Assembly: GCA_029936425.1 (NCBI GenBank)
Contig: JAPYSU010000030.1
Span: forward strand, 1 to 7,827
DNA length: 7,827 nt
Source of the DNA: Litorimonas sp.
GTDB lineage: Bacteria; Pseudomonadota; Alphaproteobacteria; Caulobacterales; Maricaulaceae
Direction: 5' to 3'
Both the position numbers and the translations under genes were made by a program. Below, in pieces: positions 1 to 6,152 of the stretch. Position 1 is the first letter of the stretch. Each line of letters begins with the position of its first letter. The notes under the pieces were generated by a model, which was not told the origin of the DNA, made no database searches, and saw only the letters and a program-made list of their open reading frames with translations.

Positions 1-848
1 TGCTTCTCTAACTGCAACTGATAACTGTCCTTAAAACATGTGTAGAAGGATTTATGATGGTCCTTCTCGGTTACTTGAGAGACTGATGGAAATCCAGTCG
101 AAATAGCCGCTGATGTGAAGGTGGAGTGGTGGGCACCTTAAAGGAAGAACGTTCACAGCTACAGAGTGTCGCCTGCGATTGCATCAACTTATTGGACAGG
201 GTAGAGTGTAGCTGTATCGACTTACTTGCCACCTTAACATAACACACTGAATGATAATGTGTGGAAGAGATGGTGATGTTCTCCTCCTCTGCGGTCAACA
301 ACTAGTGAACATCCAAATTTCCAATTTACAGGCCACCACTTAATGGTTACTAGCAGCTGTATGTTTGGGTTAGTAGCGAGAATGTGTAGATGGCGTTTCA
401 GTCACCTAACTCCTGATGAGCTGAGCTACATGAAAATGCCATTGGCGCTTGTTCAAGGATGTGTTGGGATGGGACTTTAGTCCTCCCAGCAGTCACATGA
501 CTTACCAAACTAACATTGCCAAATACACCATTCATTGCAGTGCTGGTGTCAGACTATCTTGACATGTGACAGGTTAAGGATTATACTGTCTCTTTGATGG
601 GTAAGCTATCTGTTCCTTCATGCAGCATTGTCATTCATGTTACTACTCTGACGCACATACATGGGACTATTCATGTTTGCAATTTCTCACACTTTTCCTA
701 ATTACTATCTTGACAGTGAGTGACAGTTGACTGATTGGTGGATCATATAGGATTACTAACAATGAATGTAGTCAGTGTCTTGTGTCATAGAAATAATATT
801 GGGGACCTAGTCATGAAGTCCATAAACGGATTCTAAAATGTTCAATGA
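1..848 (-). other. Non-coding tail after the polypurine tract, probable 5' part of the 3' LTR
   Basis: No reading frame here looks real; the longest is 76 codons and resembles nothing I know. The region is more AT-rich than the coding part. It begins, in minus-strand order, right after the polypurine tract, as the U3 part of a 3' LTR would. I see no repeat of the leader side of the window. That fits an LTR longer than about 970 bp whose two copies are each cut by a window edge, but it could also mean a degraded or non-LTR flank. Confidence 0.5.
553..729. repeat. Imperfect direct repeat in the putative 3' LTR
   Basis: ACTATCTTGACA occurs at 553-564 and 704-715, 151 bp apart. Each copy is followed within a few bases by GTGACAG (566-572 and 720-726). 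Short repeated blocks of this kind are common in LTR promoter regions, but no factor-binding site is assigned here. Confidence 0.55.
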
Positions 849-863
849 TTTCCTCTCTCTTTT
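849..863 (-). promoter_or_regulatory. Candidate polypurine tract (plus-strand cDNA primer)
   Basis: The minus strand reads AAAAGAGAGAGGAAA, fifteen uninterrupted purines, 39 nt after the pol stop. A purine tract at this spot is where LTR elements prime second-strand synthesis. The next bases, TCATTGAACA, would start the 3' LTR, possibly at the TG of TGAACA near 845. The composition and position are clear; the exact LTR boundary is not proven. Confidence 0.6.
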
Positions 864-902
864 GATTTTCATATTTTCTTTAAAGTTATTTTGTTTGGTT
901 GG

Positions 903-2462
903 TTAAATTGTGTTTTCTACCGTAACCGTGGACTCTGGAGGTTCCGCAGGCACCGTCATCTGCTGCTCATCCTTCTCAACTGCTGCAGTCATCTCGCCCA
1001 GTGCTCGGTCATCTCTCATGGTCCGGTCTAACACTGCTTCCGGTTGCCAGGTCACCTGGTGCACCCGACGAACACAACATTGCACACATCTTTGCTTTTT
1101 CATTATTTTGAAAGGTTTGTTGGTGGAGTTATAGAGAAGTGCCTTTAATTGTCCTCGGTAATCAGAGTCAATCAGGCCGCCAGTGACTAAGATTCCACGA
1201 CTAGCAAGCCCTGACTTAGACTTGATCTCTAGACAAAAACCTGGTGGTAAGGCACAGAAAATGCCAAGAGGAACCTGTGTTACAGAGTAGGGTTCCAGCT
1301 TCACAGTCAGCGCTGCTCTGAGGTCATGGCCAGCCGCTCCTTCAGACACCTTCTGGGGAATATATGAATCTTCACCTTTCTTGATCTTCACAGTGATCTT
1401 CCCTTCATGGCTCTGGCTGAGGTCTTCCATCTCATAGTCTCCCGTCTCATTCTGGAGGACTAAGATCTCCCGGGGCAGGCTCTCTGGTGAGGGCGGAGTG
1501 GTGTTCACTCCACAGCACGAACCCATGACCTGGTCCTCGTCTTCCAGCTGCTCTGACCCCTGTGATGAGCTCTCGGCGCTGGGTGGCTGGTGACTGGCAG
1601 CAGGCTGAGTGCTGCTCCCGCCCAAGTAGTGTGAGATGGGGACGTATTTCTTGCGAGCCCCAGTCACCGCTGCTGGCGGCGCCACTGCCTCCCTCTTCTC
1701 TCCTCGGGTCATTGCCCCCTTGCTTGCTGGGCCTGGTTCCTCACTCTCATCTCGGTTCCTCTTCCTTGCAGGAGGAGATGGGACAGGGAGCCCAGGCTGA
1801 TGCATTCTTCTTCTCTCCACCTCCCAAAGTATTCCTGGTTTAGTTATCCCCTTGCCATGCATATGGTCCCTCAAGGCAGTATCCCGAGCCCTCAGGACTC
1901 GACCAGTTCCCAGGTCTGGGGGAACCGTAGGTCCGGCAGGGCGGCGAGGCCCGGCCACAAACCCTGGGATTGGAACTGCCTCAGCTCCTCCTTGTTCATC
2001 TCCTCCGCCCCAGACTTCGTCACGAACTTCCTCTTGTACACCTGGGGGAGGATGATAGATTTGGGCAGGAGCTTGAAGCTGATCTGGGAGCAGGAGAAGC
2101 CCTTCCCCTCGCTCACCGAACGCTTCGGCCTCTTCATCTCGCTCTTGGATTCCTCCCTGCTGTGGAAGGATCTCCTCTGGGTTAGCAGGCAGATTTGCAG
2201 GTGGGTCCATGAGGTCCCCTTTATACCTGGATAACATGGATACATGAGCTGGGAAACTCCTGGCTGATTCTGATCCTGCAGCTTTTATTTCATATTTGAC
2301 CACCCCAGTTTTCTTCACAACTATCATTGGTCCAATCCACCTGTTGATCAGTTTCTTACTTTTAGTTGGGTTGGTTCTCCTACTGAAATACCACACTAAG
2401 TCTCCCACCTTATAGTCAGGATCCTTGTTTGAATACAGCTTCGCATTCCTTCTAATTGTTCT
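903..2462 (-). CDS. pol: Pol continuation after TAG: integrase GPY/F-type module, linker and dUTPase
   Basis: This stretch is in exactly the same frame as upstream pol and is separated from it only by the TAG. The first 18 codons after the stop read like the usual integrase linker leading into G-D-L-V-W. The GTG at 2408 is not a real start. Numbered from 2408: residues 1-65 are the integrase C-terminal barrel (GDLVW at 2-6, R23-W24-x-G26-P27 as a GPY/F-like motif). Residues 66-335 form a Pro-, Glu-, Ser- and Gly-rich linker without a recognisable fold. Residues 337-460 are a trimeric-type dUTPase with motif I A-A-G-H-D-L (358-363), motif II ending S-G-L-A (399-402), motif III L-I-D-S-D-Y-R-G (412-419) and a changed motif IV (438-445). 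The tail 461-501 has no clear motif V. The stop TAA is at 905-903. The product is made only if the TAG is read through or is absent in other copies. Confidence 0.9.
   Translation of the reverse strand, partial: RTIRRNAKLYSNKDPDYKVGDLVWYFSRRTNPTKSKKLINRWIGPMIVVKKTGVVKYEIKAAGSESARSFPAHVSMLSRYKGDLMDPPANLPANPEEILPQQGGIQERDEEAEAFGERGEGLLLLPDQLQAPAQIYHPPPGVQEEVRDEVWGGGDEQGGAEAVPIPGFVAGPRRPAGPTVPPDLGTGRVLRARDTALRDHMHGKGITKPGILWEVERRRMHQPGLPVPSPPARKRNRDESEEPGPASKGAMTRGEKREAVAPPAAVTGARKKYVPISHYLGGSSTQPAASHQPPSAESSSQGSEQLEDEDQVMGSCCGVNTTPPSPESLPREILVLQNETGDYEMEDLSQSHEGKITVKIKKGEDSYIPQKVSEGAAGHDLRAALTVKLEPYSVTQVPLGIFCALPPGFCLEIKSKSGLASRGILVTGGLIDSDYRGQLKALLYNSTNKPFKIMKKQRCVQCCVRRVHQVTWQPEAVLDRTMRDDRALGEMTAAVEKDEQQMTVPAEPPESTVTVENTI
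1029..1400 (-). other. dut: dUTPase domain (trimeric family) at the C-terminus of pol
   Basis: dUTP to dUMP plus pyrophosphate hydrolase, lowering dUTP so that less uracil enters cDNA. Numbered from 2408, motif I is A-A-G-H-D-L (358-363, D362). Motif II is P-P-G-F-x-L-E-I followed by S-K-S-G-L-A (397-402), with Lys where Arg is usual and Ser399 kept. Motif III is G-L-I-D-S-D-Y-R-G-Q-L (411-421), very close to cellular Dut, with D414 as the expected catalytic base and Y417 as the deoxyribose-selecting residue. Motif IV keeps only R440 and Q443 of the G-x-R-x-x-Q pattern. Motif V (R-G-x-x-G-F-G-S-T-G) is not recognisable; R465 and G471 could be remnants. The family call is firm; catalytic activity is uncertain. 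Confidence 0.9.
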
Positions 2463-3287
2463 CTATACTTGATCCTTAATATATGCATAGATTTTGTGGA
2501 ACCTTGCCAATGTCTCATCTGCTTGACTTTGCACAGTGTCATAGCGGGTCCTAGGCCTGGGCATGACAAGGTCAATCGGCAAGATCATTTCCCTTTGGAA
2601 CATTGCATAGAAGGGTGTAGAGCCAGTCGATGAATGCACTTTACTGTTATAAGCCATGCAACACGGACCTATCCAACGCACCCAATCTTGGGTTCCTTCT
2701 GGTAAGAACTGGCGCAGCATCTGGCCTAAGGTCCTGTGAAATCGTTCCACAATGTTTGCATTTTTGGAATAAGGAATGCCTATGGCTTGATTGATGTCAA
2801 GCCTCTCCGTCAGCTGTTTCCAGATCGAGTTCACAAACTCCCCACCGCCATCGCTATACAAAGTCTCTGGCACTCCAAACACTGTGACCCACCTATCAAT
2901 TAAAGCTTGAGCCACTACCTCAGCGTTCTTGGATTTTATTGGGGCAGTCTGAACATATCTGCTAAAACCATCTTCCATGGTAAGAATATATTTGTAGCCG
3001 TCCACGTTCTCGTTCAAGGGTCCAACCAGATCCACATAAAGATATTCACCTGTATATCCTGCCCTCCTGGGAATGTGGACTCCTGCAAATGGTTTTACTG
3101 TGGTCTTCTTGTGACAATCCAAGCACTGTGACACCAATCTCCTGAAATCTCCACTCAGTCCTGGGTAATGGAAATGCATGTGTGCTCTCGCCACACTGGA
3201 TGCATGAGAAAAGTGTCCAGCACTGACATGTGCATGAGACCACTGAAATACTCTTGCCTTCAAGGCCTGAGGCACCAGCACCTGATG
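2217..3287 (-). other. Integrase: HHCC zinc finger, DDE core and GPY/F-type C-terminal module (interrupted by TAG)
   Basis: Counted from 5999, the zinc finger is H922-x6-H929 followed by C959-x2-C962, aligning with the usual H-D-x-P-L-A-G-H and C-x-x-C of gypsy integrases. The catalytic triad is D990 (Y-V-D-L-V-G-P), D1050 (Y-S-D-G-G-G-E-F) and E1085 (N-I-V-E-R-F-H-R). There are 59 residues between the aspartates and 34 between D and E. The conserved H-S-S-T-G-S-T-P-F motif follows at 1122-1130. The stop at 2465-2463 then intervenes. In the same frame the C-terminal module resumes with G-D-L-V-W and R-W-I-G-P, the GPY/F position. Without the C-terminal module, strand transfer in this family would be expected to suffer. 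Confidence 0.9.
2463..2465 (-). other. In-frame TAG (amber) codon splitting integrase
   Basis: The codons around it read K-D-Q-V, stop, R-T-I-R-R-N, and the frame stays open for 519 codons afterwards, resuming with the conserved G-D-L-V-W module. One C-to-T change from CAG (Gln) would create it. The following bases AGA-ACA do not match the CAR-YYA readthrough context of plant viruses or the GGA start of the murine leukaemia virus signal. A simple nonsense mutation is therefore the likeliest reading, with programmed readthrough a minority hypothesis. Confidence 0.9.
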
Positions 3288-6152
3288 CTGCCCTCGGCCG
3301 TGGGATAAGTGTTCTCTCTCTCGGACCAACACTCCATCTGGCTGTATTTTCAGTTCTGGAAACATCTCAATGTATTTCTTTAATGACCAACTCAAATGTC
3401 TCCTGTCCTGTTGGTCTGGCACAGCCTCAGCTGTCACCCAGCCCCTTACTGTCTGTAGGTCAGAGTCGGCATCTTGAGCTTGTCTCAAAGAAATGGAATC
3501 TAGTTCTCCTTCATTCATCACAATGGAATCTAGCTGCATCACTGAGGTGAACTCTGTGCTGGTAGACAACTTCTTCTTCAGGTCGGCCGCCAGGTCCACA
3601 GACTGCTCAATCTCCTCCATCTCACTGGGGGTAGGAGGATCTAAGTGATCGGATCTAGAAACCGCATCAGCGTCACCATTCTCTACACCTGGAATGTGTT
3701 CTACCTCAAAATCATAACTGGTGATAGCCATGAGCCACCGCGCCAGTATTCCCTTTGGGTTCCTGATGGTGTAAAGGTGAGTGAGGTAAGTTGAGTCCGT
3801 TTGTACTCGGAATGGACGAAACCTCAAAATGTGCTCATACTTCGAAAGCCCATAAATCAAAGCTAGCATTTCTCCTTTCCACGAGGGATAATCAGGTTCT
3901 GCTCCTCGGGTTCCTCGTCCCTGGGCTGCGATGAACCTCTCTTTCCCTTGCTGAGGTTGAGTCAAAATGGCGGCAATACCATCCTTGCTGTAATCCAACC
4001 TCAAGATGAATTTCCCACTTTTCCCTCCCCACATAGGATAACTTCTTATTGGCTTAGTGAGGAACAGTTTTTTCAACTCATGGAAATTGTGGTCACATTC
4101 TGCATTCCAGTCTAACTGGTCTAGCCTCTTTTGCTTGTTCATGCAGGCAGTAAGTTTTGCATACTGGGGTATGAAGGATCTATAGTAACTGGTGAATCCT
4201 AAAAAGGTATTCAGTTGCTTAATGGTTCTGGGCTGAGGCCAACACTTAATTTTTTCCACATAATCTTCACGCATTTGAATACCCTTAGCACTTATATGGA
4301 ATCCCAAATAATTTATTTCCTCTTCGAATAGAAAGGTCTTCTTTGGGTTGAGGCGAATTCCAGCCTCCAAGTGAGCAACCAGAGCCTGTTCTAAAGTAGA
4401 CAGATGCTCATCGAAAGTTTGGCTTGCAGCCACAACATCGTCCAGGTAGGTAATCAACTGTTTGTTACCTAGGCTATCAATGACATCTCCCACGAATCGT
4501 GAATACACAGCTCCTGCATTGTTTAGCCCGAAGGGCATCCGGATAAATTTATACAAGCCAAAGGGTGTGATGAAACTCAAGTAATCCTGTGAACTCTTCT
4601 TTACAGGGATTATGTGATAGGCCCATCTAGCGTCCAACGATGAATAAATCTTTGCCCCTTGCAGCCTCTCCAAATTCTGATCAATCCTAGGCAGAGGGAA
4701 TGAATCCCTCTTTGAACATGCATTGAGGGGCCTAAAGTCTACACACCACCGCGTAGAACCGTCAGGCTTCTTGACTGGAACCAAAGCATGAGCCCATTCA
4801 CTCTTTGATGGGGCTATTACCTTTTCATGTGTCCAATCATGCACTTGTTTTTCTAAACTTTCCCTTTGGTTTGGATTTAAAGGGCGAACTTTAGCTTTGA
4901 AAGGTATTGCTCCTGGCTTCAATTTTACCTCGCATTGGATTCGGTCAGTTTTGCCTATGGTTGTTCCAGCTACTGTCGGCACACTAAATACTTCAGCATA
5001 CTTATTGATCAGCTCTTTGGCTCGGTCAAGATTTTTCCCACCTCCTTGGAGTAATACTTTCTTTCCCTCGAGGTTGAGCTGGTCAAGGATGATCTTCCTT
5101 TCTGCCGGCGTCAGTGTGGTGGGTTTCTTGTTCCTCAAGGAACTCAAAGTCTCCTTGGGTTCCTCTTGCTCAGGGTGCTCAGCCTCTCCAGGGGTCAGCC
5201 GTCGGCAGTTCCCCAGCAGCACTCCCTTCCGCAATCCAACCACCTGATCAGACATGTTAAATATCCCCACTTCCCCTGTATCAGACTTGAAGTCATAGAT
5301 TGCTGGCACCAGATGAACATCTTCCCAGCCTCTCAGCTCTTTTTCAAGCACGGCAATGCTACCTGATTGACCACTAACATGGATGAATGTGAGACTGTTT
5401 CCAGGCAAGTTCCTGTTCTGGAGATTGTAGATGGGTGGATATCGTTCTGCCCCAGGCAGATGTGTCCCCACCTGATCTAGCCCCAGAGTTGACAGCTCCG
5501 GATCCCTGTGTTCTGCACTGTCCCTGGCAGGCTCTGAGCCCCCTCCTGCAGTCCCCCATGCTTGATGCTCCGCCCTCGGACACCAACAGTGCTGGGAATC
5601 AGGATTAGATAATGCAGCCACCACAGGGATTCTCTTCCCTTCCACTTTTAACACTGGTGGATAAGAAGAGTTGATTAAATCCATTTTAATTTCTCTCATA
5701 AAATCAATGCCAATATTCACAGCCTCGTTCAGGCCAGAAATGACTCTTGGAGAAATCATATATTTCTTATTGACTCCTTTAATTCTAAATGGAATGGGAT
5801 ATAACACACCAAGCTCACATATAGATTGTCCTTTGCCCGCACAGCGGATTATTTTCTTATTTTGTGACTTGAACCTTATTTTGCATGTACCAGATTTAGA
5901 CATGTGGTGCATCAATTCTGTTGAAATACAAAGAGAACCTTTCGTCGTATTCCCACTATCAGCCAATGCTCGTGTACAAATTCCCCCTAATTTCACCAAT
6001 ACCCTCGCCTTGGGGACATCGGGGTGATCTTGTGGAGCATTGCTGCTGGCTGGAGACGGACCAGCCGTAGATACTTCACCTTTAGCAACCTTTAGTTGGG
6101 CTGGTTGCCCGCCCTGGGCCGAAAAAGCTGTGGTCCTCTCTGGGGAGCTCCT
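2463..6152 (-). CDS. pol: Pol polyprotein: protease, reverse transcriptase, RNase H, integrase core (ends at in-frame TAG)
   Basis: This is the enzymatic polyprotein of the element. Numbering here starts at the Leu codon TTG at 5999, which reads like a start only under alternative-start rules. The frame is really open from 6152, just after a TGA, and has no early ATG, so it is presumably made as a Gag-Pol fusion by -1 frameshifting. Domains: aspartic protease at about 1-110 (D14-S-G, with an I-G-x-D-F motif near 97-100); a variable spacer at 111-350; RT at about 354-600 (catalytic D456 and YLDD 518-521); RNase H at about 660-782 (D669, E710, D735, D778); integrase zinc finger (H922, H929, C959, C962) and DDE core (D990, D1050, E1085). 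The stop TAG at 2465-2463 falls before the integrase C-terminal module. The same frame continues intact downstream, so this is an interrupted polyprotein rather than a natural end. Confidence 0.93.
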   Translation of the reverse strand, partial: RSSPERTTAFSAQGGQPAQLKVAKGEVSTAGPSPASSNAPQDHPDVPKARVLVKLGGICTRALADSGNTTKGSLCISTELMHHMSKSGTCKIRFKSQNKKIIRCAGKGQSICELGVLYPIPFRIKGVNKKYMISPRVISGLNEAVNIGIDFMREIKMDLINSSYPPVLKVEGKRIPVVAALSNPDSQHCWCPRAEHQAWGTAGGGSEPARDSAEHRDPELSTLGLDQVGTHLPGAERYPPIYNLQNRNLPGNSLTFIHVSGQSGSIAVLEKELRGWEDVHLVPAIYDFKSDTGEVGIFNMSDQVVGLRKGVLLGNCRRLTPGEAEHPEQEEPKETLSSLRNKKPTTLTPAERKIILDQLNLEGKKVLLQGGGKNLDRAKELINKYAEVFSVPTVAGTTIGKTDRIQCEVKLKPGAIPFKAKVRPLNPNQRESLEKQVHDWTHEKVIAPSKSEWAHALVPVKKPDGSTRWCVDFRPLNACSKRDSFPLPRIDQNLERLQGAKIYSSLDARWAYHIIPVKKSSQDYLSFITPFGLYKFIRMPFGLNNAGAVYSRFVGDVIDSLGNKQLITYLDDVVAASQTFDEHLSTLEQALVAHLEAGIRLNPKKTFLFEEEINYLGFHISAKGIQMREDYVEKIKCWPQPRTIKQLNTFLGFTSYYRSFIPQYAKLTACMNKQKRLDQLDWNAECDHNFHELKKLFLTKPIRSYPMWGGKSGKFILRLDYSKDGIAAILTQPQQGKERFIAAQGRGTRGAEPDYPSWKGEMLALIYGLSKYEHILRFRPFRVQTDSTYLTHLYTIRNPKGILARWLMAITSYDFEVEHIPGVENGDADAVSRSDHLDPPTPSEMEEIEQSVDLAADLKKKLSTSTEFTSVMQLDSIVMNEGELDSISLRQAQDADSDLQTVRGWVTAEAVPDQQDRRHLSWSLKKYIEMFPELKIQPDGVLVREREHLSHGRGQHQVLVPQALKARVFQWSHAHVSAGHFSHASSVARAHMHFHYPGLSGDFRRLVSQCLDCHKKTTVKPFAGVHIPRRAGYTGEYLYVDLVGPLNENVDGYKYILTMEDGFSRYVQTAPIKSKNAEVVAQALIDRWVTVFGVPETLYSDGGGEFVNSIWKQLTERLDINQAIGIPYSKNANIVERFHRTLGQMLRQFLPEGTQDWVRWIGPCCMAYNSKVHSSTGSTPFYAMFQREMILPIDLVMPRPRTRYDTVQSQADETLARFHKIYAYIKDQV
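3654..4022 (-). other. RNase H domain of pol
   Basis: Residues about 660-782 counted from 5999. The catalytic acidic residues appear in order: D669 (R-L-D-Y), E710 (K-G-E-M-L-A-L), D735 (Q-T-D-S) and D778 (D-A-D-A-V-S-R, matching the usual A-D-A-L-S-R). This domain removes the RNA strand from RNA-DNA hybrids during reverse transcription and spares the polypurine primer. The Y-P-S-W-K-G-E form of the central motif differs from the more common N-Y-x-x-x-E-x-E form of Ty3/gypsy elements and may mark a particular lineage. Confidence 0.88.
4195..4945 (-). other. Reverse transcriptase domain of pol
   Basis: Residues about 352-602 counted from 5999. Visible RT landmarks are R-W-C-V-D-F-R-x-L-N (417-426), P-L-P-R-I-D (435-440), motif A S-L-D-A-R (454-458, D456), the F-G-L-Y-K-F-x-R-M-P-F-G-L block (480-492), motif C Y-L-D-D (518-521), N-P-K-K-T (551-555) and Y-L-G-F (564-567). 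All three catalytic aspartates are present. Motif A reads D-A-R-W-A-Y-H-I-I where gypsy elements commonly have D-L-x-x-G-Y-x-Q-I, and the motif B region reads N-N-A-G-A-V-Y rather than N-A-P-A-T-F. These look like subfamily signatures rather than damage. Confidence 0.93.
5667..5999 (-). other. Protease (retropepsin-like) domain of pol
   Basis: Residues about 1-110 of the pol frame counted from 5999. The active site is A-D-S-G-N-T at 13-18, with D14 as the catalytic aspartate of the D-[ST]-G family, preceded by hydrophobic strands (V-L-V-K-L) as in retropepsins. The second hallmark, an [IL]-G-x-D-[FL] motif, is seen as N-I-G-I-D-F at 95-100. A single DSG per chain means the enzyme would work as a homodimer and cleave Gag and Gag-Pol in the particle. 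The upstream boundary is inferred: the frame is open another 50 codons. Confidence 0.85.
6092..6152 (-). promoter_or_regulatory. gag-pol overlap: region where a -1 frameshift must occur
   Basis: The gag frame ends with TAA at 6094-6092. The pol frame is in the -1 register and is closed upstream by a TGA at 6155-6153, so any shift must happen in these 61 nt. No canonical X-XXY-YYZ heptamer in the gag frame is visible. The most slip-prone spot I see is the five-T run at 6126-6122 (codons CTT TTT CGG in gag). The overlap is seen directly; the mechanism is inferred. Confidence 0.6.

Noticed and set aside
71..301. 76-codon minus-strand frame in the tail
   Set aside because: It is short and composition-biased, matches no family I recognise, and lies after the polypurine tract in presumed LTR sequence.
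331..343. GGCCACCACTTAA, 12 of 13 identical to 7696-7708 beside the candidate primer site
   Set aside because: Similarity stops on both sides, so it is not an LTR end; treated as coincidence.
800..809. TGGGGACCTA shared with 7541-7550 as possible LTR identity
   Set aside because: A single 10-mer with no similarity on either side is expected by chance between flanks of this size.
849..902. Possible envelope gene after pol
   Set aside because: Only 39 nt separate the pol stop from the polypurine tract, and no frame with signal peptide or membrane segment follows.
1562..2245. Several overlapping frames on both strands opposite or within the linker region
   Set aside because: They are shadows of the GC-rich linker-coding frame; no motifs are visible and the pol frame explains the openness.
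2440..2465. Known viral readthrough signal around the TAG
   Set aside because: Downstream bases AGA-ACA match neither CAR-YYA nor the GGA-type context, and no pseudoknot was obvious by eye.
4897..6027. Plus-strand frames opposite the protease and RT coding region
   Set aside because: They are antisense shadows of a clearly conserved pol frame.
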